A stretch of 18,096 bases of DNA from an uncultured Desulfomonile sp. (GTDB lineage: Bacteria > Desulfobacterota > Desulfomonilia > Desulfomonilales > Desulfomonilaceae), in contig CALDNG010000216.1 in the NCBI GenBank assembly GCA_937915285.1, forward strand, positions 1 to 18,096. Direction: 5' to 3'. Numbering within the stretch: the first letter of the stretch is position 1; each line of letters starts with the position of its first letter. A model generated the notes under the pieces. It was not told the DNA's origin. It was given only the letters and a program-made list of their open reading frames with translations, and searched no databases. Positions 1 to 5,914 of this stretch are shown here, piece after piece. The translations under genes and the position numbers were made by a program.

Positions 1-400
1 ATGACTTGTCGGTTTCAGATATTGCGCCTGCAGTCTTGAACTCCGCTACTGGATCAGTCTTGACGACGTTCTTTTCGTCTTTAGGCTCATCCTCAACCGA
101 GTTTTCAAGTAACTCGGCATAGAAATCAGGTCCGGATTTTTCACCAGGCATGCCAAGGGGTTCCCTCTCGTTTGATTGAGCCGCCGGTTTGGGCAGAGGA
201 GTGTGGGTTGGGTCATATGTAGGGGGTTTTCTTGGCGGAGCGTCCAGATCTATGCTGTCTTTGACGTCCACAGCCATACGCTGAATCTCACGGAATAGTT
301 TGCCCACTGCCCTGGCGGTTTCAGTCAGTTGACGAGGCCCCAGAAAAATCAGGCCCACCAGAATGATTAGGGCCATTTCCCACATCGATATGCCAAACAC
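1..400 (-). CDS. tatB: Sec-independent protein translocase subunit TatB (C-terminus cut by window edge)
   Basis: TatB works with TatC in the inner membrane as the receptor for folded proteins carrying twin-arginine signals. The 133 visible codons begin MFGISMWEMALIILVGLIF and continue LGPRQL, which is the standard TatA/B pattern: a short membrane helix at about residues 5-20, the GP hinge, then an amphipathic helix to about residue 50. A long acidic, proline-rich tail follows. The tail length and the MFGISxWE start favour TatB over TatA. The start is GTG at 400-398, with AAGGAG at 413-408 seven bases upstream. The GTG shares one base with the TAG stop of the preceding gene (TAGTG), so translation is probably coupled. 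The reading frame is still open at base 1. tatC is often next to tatB, but it would lie outside this window. The family call is firm; the TatB rather than TatA choice is likely. Confidence 0.88.
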   Translation of the reverse strand, partial: MFGISMWEMALIILVGLIFLGPRQLTETARAVGKLFREIQRMAVDVKDSIDLDAPPRKPPTYDPTHTPLPKPAAQSNEREPLGMPGEKSGPDFYAELLENSVEDEPKDEKNVVKTDPVAEFKTAGAISETDKS

Positions 401-861
401 TAGAGTTCTCCTTCGGTGCTAAAAACTTTGTCCACGGAAAAGAAATCTACATAGTACGGCCCCCCTCCCCAACTTTCAATAAGCAATGAAACGTTTCCGA
501 TGAGCGCATCCAGTCGGTTGTCCAGGGATGTGAAACCGGTCTCTGGGTCGATCAGCTTGTCCATCCAGTCTAACGCGTCCGACCTCAGACATATTTTTAC
601 CTCAAAGCCCTGACCTGCCTTAATGAGAATTACCTGGCCGCAATGATCATCATCAGCGCTAGAGTCGGGGTGTTTAATGTCATAAAGCTCTACATCGTGA
701 CCCCTGATAATACGAATAAGCTCTACACGCCGCATCTCCTGGTCAAACAACTGTTCAGAGAGTTCGAGACATTCAGGGCAAAATATCGGCTCATCGTCCG
801 GAAAGGTGGCCTCTGCAAGTCCACATACCTTGCATACCGTCTCAAGCTGGTTTTCCGCCAT
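400..861 (-). CDS. Zinc-ribbon hypothetical protein upstream of tatB
   Basis: This 153-residue soluble protein is one I do not recognise by name. Its N-terminus carries two CxxC pairs (C10/C13 and C28/C31) separated by 14 residues, which is the spacing of a small zinc ribbon. A charged helix (about residues 32-55) and a mixed alpha/beta C-terminal part follow, with a glycine-rich SWGGGPYY turn near residue 133. No signal peptide or membrane helix is visible. The ATG at 861-859 has a good AAGGAG about eight bases upstream. The stop overlaps the tatB GTG by one base, so the two genes very likely share a transcript and translation. The zinc ribbon is a reading of the cysteine spacing. A role in Tat export is only suggested by position; it could equally be an unrelated small regulator. 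Confidence 0.8.
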   Translation of the reverse strand: MAENQLETVCKVCGLAEATFPDDEPIFCPECLELSEQLFDQEMRRVELIRIIRGHDVELYDIKHPDSSADDDHCGQVILIKAGQGFEVKICLRSDALDWMDKLIDPETGFTSLDNRLDALIGNVSLLIESWGGGPYYVDFFSVDKVFSTEGEL

Positions 862-935
862 TTGCAGTCTCCTTTTCCGCCATCCAGAAGTCCCTGGCGT
901 TTAACATGTCCATGAAGGCTGGCCTCACAATCTGC

Positions 936-963
936 TTGATAATGAGAACCAGGCCTATATAAT
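936..963 (+). promoter_or_regulatory. Sigma70-like promoter for the DUF1573 gene
   Basis: TTGATA (936-941) and a perfect TATAAT (958-963) are separated by 16 bases. This predicts a transcript start near 970 and a 5' leader of about 120 bases before the gene at 1089. It is read by eye against the sigma70 consensus. Confidence 0.5.
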
Positions 964-1076
964 CCGTTGTCAGTCATAACAAGGTCGCACTATATACCTG
1001 GAAGCAAGTCAGGACAATATTCGCATTATGCCTGCTTCAAACACCAGCGATCTTATCATTTCAGGAAAGTTCTGAA

Positions 1077-1082
1077 AAGGAG
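1077..1082 (+). promoter_or_regulatory. Shine-Dalgarno that decides a TTG start
   Basis: AAGGAG sits six bases before TTG 1089 and nine before a second TTG at 1092. No ATG or GTG lies nearby in frame, so the gene starts with TTG. Which of the two adjacent TTG codons is used cannot be told from sequence. Confidence 0.6.
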
Positions 1083-1088
1083 AACATT

Positions 1089-1799
1089 TTGTTGCGATAC
1101 GTTATTAATAGCCTGTTGTTAACCCTGTTTTGTTCAACGATAACATTTGGAGGGGATGGGCCCAGAATGGAATTTGACAGGCTCAGGCACGATTATGGCC
1201 GCATATTGTATGGACAGACCGTGACAGCCGAGTTCCCGTTCGTGAATAGCGGAAACCAAACCCTTATAATAAAAAATCTGCATGCCACATGCGGTTGCGC
1301 CAAGGCAGTGGAAGGCAGCAGGGAAATACCCCCCAAAGGTTCGAGCAAGATTGTTGCATCATTTGACACTGATGGTCTAAAAGCAGGGCGAAAAGAGAAG
1401 AGTATCATGGTTAGCACTAACGATCCGTCAAATCCGGTCATCAAACTCACCTTATTGGCGGACGTCATTCGAGAGCTTGCCATAGATCCCCCCACGTTAG
1501 GAAAAAAGATCGACGCCCAGGTCGAGAAAGTGACATTTCCTGTCAAGATGTCGAATTCATCAGACAAGACCTATAGTATCACCGGTGTAAAAACCCTTCC
1601 GGGAGAGCCTGAAGCGGCTATCAATCCGTCCAGGGTAGTCATAGAGCCACACAAGGAGGCTTCATTCGACATAGTTGTTAAACTCGGGCAAGATCCAGGC
1701 AGAGCTTTTTACTCAGGGAAAATAGATCTGATGACCGATCACCCAAAAGAATCGGATACTGAAATTAAATACCTTGTTCAGATCGAAAGCAGGAAGTGA
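1089..1799 (+). CDS. Secreted DUF1573 domain protein
   Basis: This 236-residue exported protein starts with a hydrophobic signal (about residues 1-21, cleavage probably near FGGDG). A DUF1573 domain spans roughly residues 28-125. The hallmarks are the D-Y-G-x-I strand near residues 35-39, the F-x-F-x-N-S-G turn (49-55), CGC (68-70), the basic-region P-P-K-G-S-S-K (81-87), and the V-S-T-N-D-P (108-113) strand. DUF1573 is an Ig-like beta-sandwich of unknown biochemical role, common in envelope proteins of Bacteroidetes and Desulfobacterota. Residues 130-236 look like a second beta-sandwich. The start is a TTG (1089 or 1092) behind AAGGAG, and a TTGATA/TATAAT promoter lies upstream. It stands alone and diverges from the zinc-ribbon/tatB pair. 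The function is unknown; the domain call is confident. Confidence 0.85.
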   Translation: MLRYVINSLLLTLFCSTITFGGDGPRMEFDRLRHDYGRILYGQTVTAEFPFVNSGNQTLIIKNLHATCGCAKAVEGSREIPPKGSSKIVASFDTDGLKAGRKEKSIMVSTNDPSNPVIKLTLLADVIRELAIDPPTLGKKIDAQVEKVTFPVKMSNSSDKTYSITGVKTLPGEPEAAINPSRVVIEPHKEASFDIVVKLGQDPGRAFYSGKIDLMTDHPKESDTEIKYLVQIESRK

Positions 1800-1822
1800 C
1801 CTGACAGGACCAATAAATTGAC

Positions 1823-1855
1823 GTCCGGCGCCAACCCGTTTCAAGGCGCCCGGAC
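1823..1855. terminator. GC-rich hairpin between convergent genes
   Basis: The arms GTCCGGCGCC (1823-1832) and GGCGCCCGGAC (1845-1855) pair with one bulged base. It lies just after the DUF1573 stop and covers the end of the convergent membrane-protein gene. There is no T-tract on either strand, so a bidirectional termination role is a guess. Confidence 0.35.
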
Positions 1856-2359
1856 GACATGTTCCTGACCGGCGGCGCTCATAATTGGAGGGCGCATAAT
1901 GTTTTCAGGCGCTACCGAATTATCCTCCCTACGGCTATCTTCGGTCTGCCAGCTTTTACCCCGCAGGTTGTTGATGAACCTCAAGGTCTGATCAACACCG
2001 TATTTCCAAGCTACTATGATTGTCGTCAACGACAACGCAAGCCCCATCACTGTGAGGGTTAAAAGTATATAGCCAATCCACTTCCCTCCAAGACTGTCCG
2101 GTGAGAGAGGAATAATAAGTAGTAGAAGAATGAAGAACGATTTCGGCAGTGGTCCCAGATTTCCAAGCAATGTCTGAACACAGTCGAGAAATTTCATGAA
2201 AACGCTGAAAATTGCCCAGATCAGACCAATTCCAAATATCACCAAAGTGCTCAGTCTCGCCATCAGCACAACCGTTGATGAAACTTCCAGGCCGGAAAAA
2301 AGAAAATTCAACTGAAAGAATCTCTCCAACTGCCCCATCAGTTCCCAAACTGCTTGCAT
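1841..2359 (-). CDS. Three-helix inner-membrane protein of unknown function
   Basis: I do not recognise this 172-residue protein. Hydrophobic segments lie at about residues 36-57, 74-87 and 94-118. They are preceded by a moderately amphipathic N-terminus and followed by a polar, charged cytoplasmic-looking tail (about 119-172). No catalytic motif or cysteine pattern is visible, and the protein could be a small membrane scaffold or channel-like subunit. The ATG at 2359 is preceded by GGGTAGAG, a weak Shine-Dalgarno. It is transcribed alone, convergent with the DUF1573 gene and divergent from the TPR lipoprotein gene. The AT-rich interval 2360-2531 probably holds its promoter, but no clean sigma70 pair was found on this strand. 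The gene is well supported by its composition and length; the function is open. Confidence 0.65.
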   Translation of the reverse strand: MQAVWELMGQLERFFQLNFLFSGLEVSSTVVLMARLSTLVIFGIGLIWAIFSVFMKFLDCVQTLLGNLGPLPKSFFILLLLIIPLSPDSLGGKWIGYILLTLTVMGLALSLTTIIVAWKYGVDQTLRFINNLRGKSWQTEDSRREDNSVAPENIMRPPIMSAAGQEHVVRAP

Positions 2360-2420
2360 GACTCTACCCCATTGGCGCCTTTTCGTAATATATGCTACAA
2401 TGAATCAGTATGTTCATTAG

Positions 2421-2482
2421 TTAAGGCGTATTGTTAGGCGTATTAGCTCATATTTTAAATTAATAATCAAGCTAATGATCAT
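2421..2482. repeat. AT-rich intergenic region with tandem 12-bp repeats and an inverted repeat
   Basis: AGGCGTATT occurs twice with a 12-bp period (2424-2432 and 2436-2444). ATTAGCT (2442-2448) and AGCTAAT (2470-2476) form an inverted repeat, followed by the palindrome TGATCA (2477-2482). The region lies between divergent genes and upstream of the TPR promoter, so it may hold regulator sites. No binding protein can be named. Confidence 0.4.
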
Positions 2483-2531
2483 AACAATCTGTATATTGGA
2501 GACAAATTTATGGTGAAAGAGTTCCGGGTTG

Positions 2532-2560
2532 TTGACAAAACGCCGATAGGGCCATAGACT
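2532..2560 (+). promoter_or_regulatory. Sigma70-like promoter for the TPR lipoprotein gene
   Basis: A perfect TTGACA (2532-2537) is followed after 17 bases by TAGACT (2555-2560). A transcript would start near 2567, which leaves almost no leader for the TTG at 2577. This supports the ATG at 2610 as the start. Confidence 0.55.
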
Positions 2561-2609
2561 CCGGCGTCAGACAACTTTGCATCCCTCATATGACAGGACC
2601 GGTTTATTC

Positions 2610-4235
2610 ATGGACGCCAGGAAAATGATAACTCTGAGAATTTCTTTAGTAGCAATCGGAGCTTCAATAATGCTGCTCGGAGCCATGTCATGTGGTCTGA
2701 ACGATTCAAAGGCAAGTATTGAAGACGCCCGAAGACTCCTGGAGCAAGGTAAGGTCCATCCTGCGCTGGACATATTGGACAAGTTGCTGGAGGCAGACCC
2801 TTCCAGCCTACAACTGCTGACCGTGAGGGCCAAGGCCCGTGAGAGGGTATTTGACCTCGAAGGATCCCTTGACGACTATGACACCATTGTAGAAATGGAA
2901 CCTAACAATGCGGAGATGCTTGAGTTGAGGGGAAGGCTAAAAATCAAGCTTCGCGACTTTGATGGGGCCATGGAGGACCTCACCCTGGCGGACGAGAAGA
3001 AACCTGGATCGACTTACATCATTTCTTCCCTGGGGTTGGTCCATTTTTATAAATCAGACTATCAGGAAGCCAGACGTCTTTTCGACCTGAGCGCTTCACT
3101 TGATCAGAGGCATGAGGGGGCCTATTTTGGTCGTGCGGCGATTTATGTTGAGGAGAACAATTATGAGGCGGCGATAGAGGAGATGAACAATCTCCTGAAG
3201 CTTTACCCTAAAAATGCCCAGGCCTTGTTGAGGCGTGGATTTTCGTATCTCAAGAGTGGTGAGCCCAATAGGGCGCTGAATGATTTTGACAAGGCGTTGG
3301 AATATGATTCGGACCTAAAGGAGATTTACTGGTACAGGGCTGAGGCCTACAGGGTTCTGAATGAGCCGGAAAAGGCTCTAAAGGATTATGAGAAAGCGGA
3401 GCATGTTGATCCCAATGACGCGATACTATACCTTAATCAGGGAAGCATGCTGGTCATGATGGGAAAGTATAACGAAGCCCTGGAAAAGCTCAGGAGATCC
3501 ATAGTGCTGGACCCTGACAATCCCCTTCCATACATAAATCGGGCGGCCCTTCAGTTACAGAATGGAAATATCCTGGCTTCACTCTCAGACGTAAACAAGG
3601 CTCTAGAATTAAAAAGTGATGATCCTCAACTGCTCACCAAGCGGGCTTACATATTCAAACTAATGGCGCGCCAGGACCGGGCTCTGGAAGATCTGGACGT
3701 GGCCCTGAAACTTGATCCCCAAAACCTGGAGAGCCTCCTGCTGCGTGGCAGCCTTTATTTTAACGAGCAACAGCTCGAAAGATCCATCGTTGATCTACAG
3801 AAGGCTGTCGATCTTTTTCCTGAGGAACCCTCGGCATATCAGCTACTGGCTGAGGCCTGCCTACGCAAGGGTGACACCCATAAGGCAACCCAATATGCTG
3901 AACTCGCTCTCAAAAAGGAACCGTCGTTTGTCCCTGCGCTGATAACAATGGGTGACATACTCATGTCCGATGGTCAGACCGACCGGGCCATCGAAGTCTA
4001 CTCTAAGGCTCTGAACATAGACCAGAATCATTTTGAAGCGCGACTCAAGCGAGCCAAACTCTTTCTCGAACTCGACAATCACACTCAGGCTCTAGCGGAC
4101 CTGGAACATGCCGTCAAGGTTTATCCGTACAGCGGAGAGGTATATCAACTAAGAGCTATTTGCTACGAGGTCTTGGGGGATGCCGAGAAAGCGCGGCAGG
4201 ATTCATGGAAGGCCAGGGTATTTGTTCACCGCTGA
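2610..4235 (+). CDS. TPR-repeat lipoprotein
   Basis: This protein of 541 residues is built almost entirely of about 15 tetratricopeptide repeats running from near residue 35 to the end. Repeat signatures such as A-x-x-x-R-G, A-L-x-D-F/Y-x-K-A-L and D-P-x-x recur every 34 residues. The N-terminus has a hydrophobic signal that ends LLGAMSC, so Cys28 is a likely lipidation site, although AMSC is a loose lipobox. TPR arrays are protein-binding scaffolds; an envelope location, probably the periplasmic face of a membrane, follows from the signal. The frame is also open from a TTG at 2577, but the promoter at 2532-2560 leaves only about ten bases there. The ATG at 2610 has AGGA about eleven bases upstream, and an ATG at 2625 is a further alternative. 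The partner is unknown. The gene is transcribed alone and ends before a hairpin shared with paaK. Confidence 0.85.
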   Translation: MDARKMITLRISLVAIGASIMLLGAMSCGLNDSKASIEDARRLLEQGKVHPALDILDKLLEADPSSLQLLTVRAKARERVFDLEGSLDDYDTIVEMEPNNAEMLELRGRLKIKLRDFDGAMEDLTLADEKKPGSTYIISSLGLVHFYKSDYQEARRLFDLSASLDQRHEGAYFGRAAIYVEENNYEAAIEEMNNLLKLYPKNAQALLRRGFSYLKSGEPNRALNDFDKALEYDSDLKEIYWYRAEAYRVLNEPEKALKDYEKAEHVDPNDAILYLNQGSMLVMMGKYNEALEKLRRSIVLDPDNPLPYINRAALQLQNGNILASLSDVNKALELKSDDPQLLTKRAYIFKLMARQDRALEDLDVALKLDPQNLESLLLRGSLYFNEQQLERSIVDLQKAVDLFPEEPSAYQLLAEACLRKGDTHKATQYAELALKKEPSFVPALITMGDILMSDGQTDRAIEVYSKALNIDQNHFEARLKRAKLFLELDNHTQALADLEHAVKVYPYSGEVYQLRAICYEVLGDAEKARQDSWKARVFVHR

Positions 4236-4253
4236 TGGTTGTTTGGGAAGTTT

Positions 4254-4281
4254 GTGTGACGGGCTGTTATTCCCGTCACAC
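4254..4281. terminator. Hairpin between convergent TPR and paaK genes
   Basis: A perfect 10-bp stem, GTGTGACGGG (4254-4263) with CCCGTCACAC (4272-4281), closes an 8-base loop 18 bases after the TPR stop and 25 before the paaK stop. Runs of T are short on both strands, so it may be a bidirectional, partly Rho-independent terminator. Confidence 0.5.
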
Positions 4282-4306
4282 CGTTTAGCTCAATTTGCCA
4301 GGTTTT

Positions 4307-5611
4307 TTACAAGTTTCTCTCGTCTATGATTCTCTTGGCCTTTCCGATGCTTCGCTCGATGCTGTCTGGCTCGAGTATCTTCACCGGAACATTTATTCCG
4401 ATTACAGCGTGAATTCGGTCTGAAATCTTCCTGGATATTTCCCCGATCTTCTCTGCGCCCTGACCGTATACAGCAGCTTTTAGTTCCGTTTCCACTGAAA
4501 TGTGGTCTATGTATCCCTTTTTGGTGAGTCTTATCTGATACTGCGGCTCAACTTCACTGAATTCCATGAGAACCGTTTCCACCTGTGACGGAAATACGTT
4601 TACGCCACTGATGATCATCATGTCGTCGGATCTGCCGAGTATTTTATCCATTGTGACGAGGGTTCTGCCGCACTGGCATCTTTCTCTTTTCAGTGCGCAA
4701 ATGTCCCTGGTTCTATACCTGATCATAGGCATGGCCCTTCGCTGCAGGGCGGTGAAAACCAGTTCACCCTCTTCACCCTCAGCAACAGGCTCCAGCGTGC
4801 CAGGATCAACGATCTCAGGATATACGTGATCCTCATTTATGTGAATGTTGTAATACTCACATGTGAAAGAGACTCCAGGTCCCATTAACTCGGTGAGTCC
4901 ATAATGTTCATACGCGTGAATCCCGCCGCGTTCCTCAATATCTGCACGCATTTCCACGCTCCAGGGCTCGGCGCCGAAATGCCCCGTCTTCAGCGTGGAA
5001 TTCTTGATGTCCACCCCCATCCTCTCGGCTTTCTCTATTATTGTCATGCAGTATGAAGGAGTGCAGCACAATGCGGTAGTCCCGAAATCCTGGATCAACA
5101 TGATCTGTCGCTCGGTCATACCTGCCCCCGAGGGGACTACTGCGCATCCAATCCGTATAGCTCCCTGCAGGAAACCTAGCCCTCCGGTGAAAAGTCCCAT
5201 TCCATAGGCATTCTGAAGAATGCTGTCCGTTCTTACCTCCTGCGCCCATAAGCCTCTGGCCATGCACTCAGTCCATTGATCAAGGTCGTCTGCCGTATAT
5301 GGACCTGTGATGGGTTTTCCTGTGGTGCCTGATGACGCATGAATTCGAACCACATCTGACAGCGGGACCGCGCACAACCCAAAAGGATAATTGTCCCTGA
5401 GGTCAGTCTTGACTGTGAAAGGGAACTTCGCGATGTCTTCGATTTTCTGAAGGTCAGACGGTTTAACTCCCTTATTGTCAAAGGCTTTTTTGTAGAAGGG
5501 GATTCTCTCATAAACCCACTTCACCGTCTCCTTCAGTTTCTCCAACTGAAAGGCCTTCATCGCGCCGTCGTTCATGGTTTCGAATTTTTCGTCCCAGTAC
5601 TTTTTTGACAT
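4307..5611 (-). CDS. paaK: Phenylacetate-CoA ligase (aryl-CoA ligase)
   Basis: This 434-residue adenylate-forming enzyme of the PaaK family converts an aryl acid, classically phenylacetate, with ATP and CoA into the CoA thioester in the cytoplasm. The ATP-binding loop SSGTTGKP is at residues 93-100. The acid-binding/adenylate motif YGLTE is at 237-241, RYRTRD at 298-303 and GRSDDMMIISG at 326-336. The late lysine motif SIGKAKR (421-427) supplies the usual C-terminal catalytic lysine. The cysteines of C-Q-C (312-314) with C249 resemble the metal-binding cysteines seen in this family. The length is normal for PaaK. The start is secure, with GGAGG just before the ATG at 5611. It stands alone, without an iorAB or paa cluster here, so the true substrate could be phenylacetate, indoleacetate, benzoate-type or another aryl acid. 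Confidence 0.93.
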   Translation of the reverse strand: MSKKYWDEKFETMNDGAMKAFQLEKLKETVKWVYERIPFYKKAFDNKGVKPSDLQKIEDIAKFPFTVKTDLRDNYPFGLCAVPLSDVVRIHASSGTTGKPITGPYTADDLDQWTECMARGLWAQEVRTDSILQNAYGMGLFTGGLGFLQGAIRIGCAVVPSGAGMTERQIMLIQDFGTTALCCTPSYCMTIIEKAERMGVDIKNSTLKTGHFGAEPWSVEMRADIEERGGIHAYEHYGLTELMGPGVSFTCEYYNIHINEDHVYPEIVDPGTLEPVAEGEEGELVFTALQRRAMPMIRYRTRDICALKRERCQCGRTLVTMDKILGRSDDMMIISGVNVFPSQVETVLMEFSEVEPQYQIRLTKKGYIDHISVETELKAAVYGQGAEKIGEISRKISDRIHAVIGINVPVKILEPDSIERSIGKAKRIIDERNL

Positions 5612-5688
5612 GCCGGTCCTCCTAAATGACAGGGGTGTTTTGATGTATGATAGATATGATTCAGGAAAGCCGCTAAGGACAGCTAAAT

Positions 5689-5717
5689 TATTAATCTACT
5701 TTTCAGTATAATGTCAA
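5689..5717 (-). promoter_or_regulatory. Possible paaK promoter
   Basis: On the minus strand TTGACA (5717-5712) is followed after 17 bases by TTAATA (5694-5689). The -35 is perfect but the -10 is poor. It predicts a leader of roughly 70 bases before paaK. Confidence 0.3.
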
Positions 5718-5810
5718 AAGGAAAGTTCGGATTGGCATCAAAAAACCATCGTCCTTCCAATATAATAACTTCAGTGGAGTGAAAGAGTGTTGTGCCGTCG
5801 TTTCGCGTCA

Positions 5811-5880
5811 ACCCCCTGACGGGGGTCGTATTATTCTGTTGGTGTTTGACACTCAACTGAAAAAACTTCTGCCTTTCAGT
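5811..5880. terminator. Two hairpins downstream of the AsmA gene
   Basis: The interval 5612-5914 has no gene I can support. Beside the possible paaK promoter it holds a compact hairpin ACCCCC-TGAC-GGGGGT (5811-5826). It also holds an IR of ACTGAAA (5856-5862) and TTTCAGT (5874-5880), whose minus-strand form includes a run of six T. Both lie downstream of the AsmA stop, so transcript termination for that leftward gene is the simplest reading. Confidence 0.35.
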
Positions 5881-5914
5881 CTATCAGTAACAGGTGAGCC
5901 CCGAACCTCCCGGT

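Noticed and set aside
723..977. Leftward 84-codon frame overlapping the zinc-ribbon gene
   Set aside because: It is a shifted frame of the zinc-ribbon gene with no ribosome site.
2577..2609. TTG start for the TPR gene at 2577
   Set aside because: The TTGACA/TAGACT promoter predicts a transcript start near 2567, leaving no room for a ribosome site; the ATG at 2610 fits better.
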